In this document: piece by piece, positions 5,401 through 7,022 of the stretch
Numbering within the stretch: position 1 is the stretch's first letter
Layout: each line of letters starts with the position of its first letter
Origin: Planctomycetia bacterium
GTDB taxonomy: Bacteria > Planctomycetota > Phycisphaerae > Phycisphaerales > SM1A02
Direction of reading: 5' to 3'
Assembly: GCA_009936695.1 (NCBI GenBank)
Contig: JAACEA010000427.1
Coordinates: forward strand, 1 to 7,022
DNA length: 7,022 nucleotides
Translations under genes and position numbers: made by a program
The notes under the pieces: generated by a model
The model's database searches: none
What the model was told of the DNA's origin: nothing
What the model saw: the letters and a program-made list of their open reading frames with translations, nothing else

Positions 5401-7022
5401 ATGACCGCGAAGAGCGTCAAGAGCATCATCGATCGTCCCCGAATCGACCGGCTTCCGGAGTGGAAGGCACTGGCACGCCACCGGAAGAAGATGGGGCGGA
5501 CCTCGCTCACCGAACTCTTCGCCGCCGATCGCCGACGGGGGACCCGATGCTCGACCGAGGCCCTGGGGATCCACTTCGACTGGTCCAAGCACCTCGTCGA
5601 CGCCGAGACCATGAAGCTCCTCTTCGAGCTCGCCCGCGCCGCCGGGGTCGAGAAGCATCGGAACGCGATGTTCAAGGGCGAGAAGATCAACATCACCGAG
5701 GATCGGGCGGTCCTGCACACGGCGCTTCGAGCGCCGGCGGACGCGATCATCGAGGTGGACGGCGAGAACGTCGTGCCCGCGGTCCACGAAGTCCTCCGAC
5801 GCATGGGCGCCTTCGCCAACAAGATCCGGCGCGGACGCTGGCTCGGTCATTCGGGCCGCCCCATCCGGAACGTGGTGAACATCGGCATCGGCGGCAGCGA
5901 CCTCGGCCCCGCCATGGCCTACGACGCCCTCCGGAAATACTCCGATCGCGGGCTCACGGTCCGCTTCGTCTCCAATGTCGACGCCAACGACTTCCACGAG
6001 AAGACGCTCGATCTCGATCCCGAGGAGACGCTCTTCATCGTCTGCAGCAAGACCTTCACCACGCTCGAGACGATGACCAACGCCCATACCGCCCGAAAGT
6101 GGGTCCTCAAGGCCTTCGACGGCGACGCGGCCGCGAGCGCGAAGCACTTCGTCGCCGTCTCGACCAACGCGGAGGAGGTCGCGAAGTTCGGCATCGACAC
6201 CCGGAACATGTTCGGATTCTGGGACTGGGTCGGCGGCCGGTACTCGATGGATTCCGCGGTCGGCCTGAGCACCATGATCGCGATCGGACCGAAGCGGTTC
6301 CGCGAGCTGCTCGACGGCTTCCACGACATGGACGAGCACTTCCGGAAGACGCCGATGACCCGGAACCTGCCGATGATCCAGGCCCTCATCGGCCTCTGGT
6401 ACGCGGACTTCTGGGATGCGGGCACGGTGGCGATCCTGCCGTACGACCAGTATCTCGATCGGTTCAGCGCCTACCTCCAGCAACTGGAGATGGAATCCAA
6501 CGGCAAGCACACCCAGCTCGACGGCAAGCACGTCGGCTGGGGGACCTGCCCCGCGATCTGGGGCCAGCCCGGGACCAACGGCCAGCACGCCTTCTATCAG
6601 ATGATCCACCAGGGGACCCGCATGGTGCCGGCGGACTTCATCGTGTTCGCGGACCCGGTGAACAGGATCGGCGATCATCACGACAAGCTGGTGGCCAACG
6701 TCTTCGCCCAGACCGAAGCGCTGGCGTTCGGAAAGAGCGTCGCCGACATCGAGGCGGAAGGCGTCCCCGCGTGGCTCGCCCCGCACAAGGAGATGGAGGG
6801 AAACCGTCCCACCAGCACCTTCCTCTGCGACAAACTGACCCCGCGCATGCTCGGTCGGCTCATCGCCCTCTACGAGCACAAGGTCTTCGTGCAGGGATCG
6901 ATCTGGCGAATCAACTCGTTCGATCAGTGGGGGGTCGAGCTGGGCAAGAAACTCGCCCAGGCGATGATCCCGGAGCTGAAGTCGAAGGACCGCCCGAAAC
7001 TCGGCCACGACTCGTCGACGAA
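5401..7022 (+). CDS. pgi: Glucose-6-phosphate isomerase, C-terminus cut by the window edge
   Basis: Interconverts glucose-6-phosphate and fructose-6-phosphate in glycolysis and gluconeogenesis, in the cytoplasm. I translated it by hand because no stop codon occurs before the window ends: 540 complete codons are open, compared with 549 residues for E. coli Pgi, so probably only the last few to a few dozen residues are missing. Landmarks in order are [18 protein letters not shown] (beginning near residue 97), [11 protein letters not shown], the phosphate-binding [14 protein letters not shown] with [13 protein letters not shown] with catalytic Glu365, [10 protein letters not shown] with His396, and the C-terminal signature [18 protein letters not shown] ending in catalytic Lys516. 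All known active-site residues are in place. The ATG at 5401 has GGAG 10 bases upstream and begins [16 protein letters not shown]. Divergent from tal, with which it shares the metabolite fructose-6-phosphate. Confidence 0.97.
   Translation, partial: MTAKSVKSIIDRPRIDRLPEWKALARHRKKMGRTSLTELFAADRRRGTRCSTEALGIHFDWSKHLVDAETMKLLFELARAAGVEKHRNAMFKGEKINITEDRAVLHTALRAPADAIIEVDGENVVPAVHEVLRRMGAFANKIRRGRWLGHSGRPIRNVVNIGIGGSDLGPAMAYDALRKYSDRGLTVRFVSNVDANDFHEKTLDLDPEETLFIVCSKTFTTLETMTNAHTARKWVLKAFDGDAAASAKHFVAVSTNAEEVAKFGIDTRNMFGFWDWVGGRYSMDSAVGLSTMIAIGPKRFRELLDGFHDMDEHFRKTPMTRNLPMIQALIGLWYADFWDAGTVAILPYDQYLDRFSAYLQQLEMESNGKHTQLDGKHVGWGTCPAIWGQPGTNGQHAFYQMIHQGTRMVPADFIVFADPVNRIGDHHDKLVANVFAQTEALAFGKSVADIEAEGVPAWLAPHKEMEGNRPTSTFLCDKLTPRMLGRLIALYEHKVFVQGSIWRINSFDQWGVELGKKLAQAMIPELKSKDRPKLGHDSST

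Noticed and set aside
3896..5404. Plus-strand open frame of 502 codons opposite tal and part of tyrS
   Set aside because: It is the shadow of well-identified transaldolase and TyrS and has no recognisable fold or ribosome binding site.
4939..7008. Long minus-strand open frame of 689 codons opposite pgi, running into tal
   Set aside because: It is antisense to a complete and fully motif-bearing Pgi and then overlaps tal in another frame; its sequence is rich in Asp/Val/Gly/Arg with no domain recognised.
1..7022. Search for tRNA genes, CRISPR arrays, insertion sequences, riboswitches and defence genes
   Set aside because: No cloverleaf-like segment, regularly spaced repeat, transposase, terminal inverted repeat pair or known riboswitch core could be recognised by eye on either strand.

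Overview
This is a GC-rich stretch that, apart from its left edge, reads as ordinary bacterial chromosome. The arrangement and protein style fit a planctomycete, perhaps of the Phycisphaerae type. That placement is an inference from general resemblance and no marker gene here fixes it. The window has six protein-coding genes, no RNA genes, no mobile elements and no CRISPR arrays. No gene-free stretch exceeds 300 bases.

Layout from left to right. (1) 22-711, minus: a GNAT acetyltransferase of the spermidine/spermine (diamine) N-acetyltransferase type, with a predicted N-terminal membrane anchor. Its codon choice differs from the rest of the window. (2) 834-2706, plus: a two-gene operon of cdaA (membrane diadenylate cyclase, makes c-di-AMP) and cdaR (its YbbR-domain membrane partner), 1 base apart. 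(3) 2749-5254, minus: transaldolase (tal) followed by tyrosyl-tRNA synthetase (tyrS), 40 bases apart and probably co-transcribed. tyrS converges on cdaR across 42 bases that hold an imperfect hairpin. (4) 5401-7022, plus: glucose-6-phosphate isomerase (pgi), divergent from tal and cut off by the window edge just before its C-terminus.

Tal and Pgi belong to connected sugar-phosphate pathways. Fructose-6-phosphate is a product of transaldolase and a substrate/product of Pgi. The two genes share a 146-base divergent control region with an 18-base inverted repeat and several copies of a CCGGTCG motif, so joint regulation is plausible. CdaA/CdaR would set c-di-AMP levels, which in other bacteria govern potassium, osmolyte and cell-wall homeostasis.

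I see no obvious new multi-gene system. Points worth a second look are: the DGA catalytic motif of CdaA reads DLA; the HIGH motif of TyrS reads TIGN; the left-end acetyltransferase looks foreign or could mark a chimeric contig; and the tal/pgi spacer holds ordered repeats.
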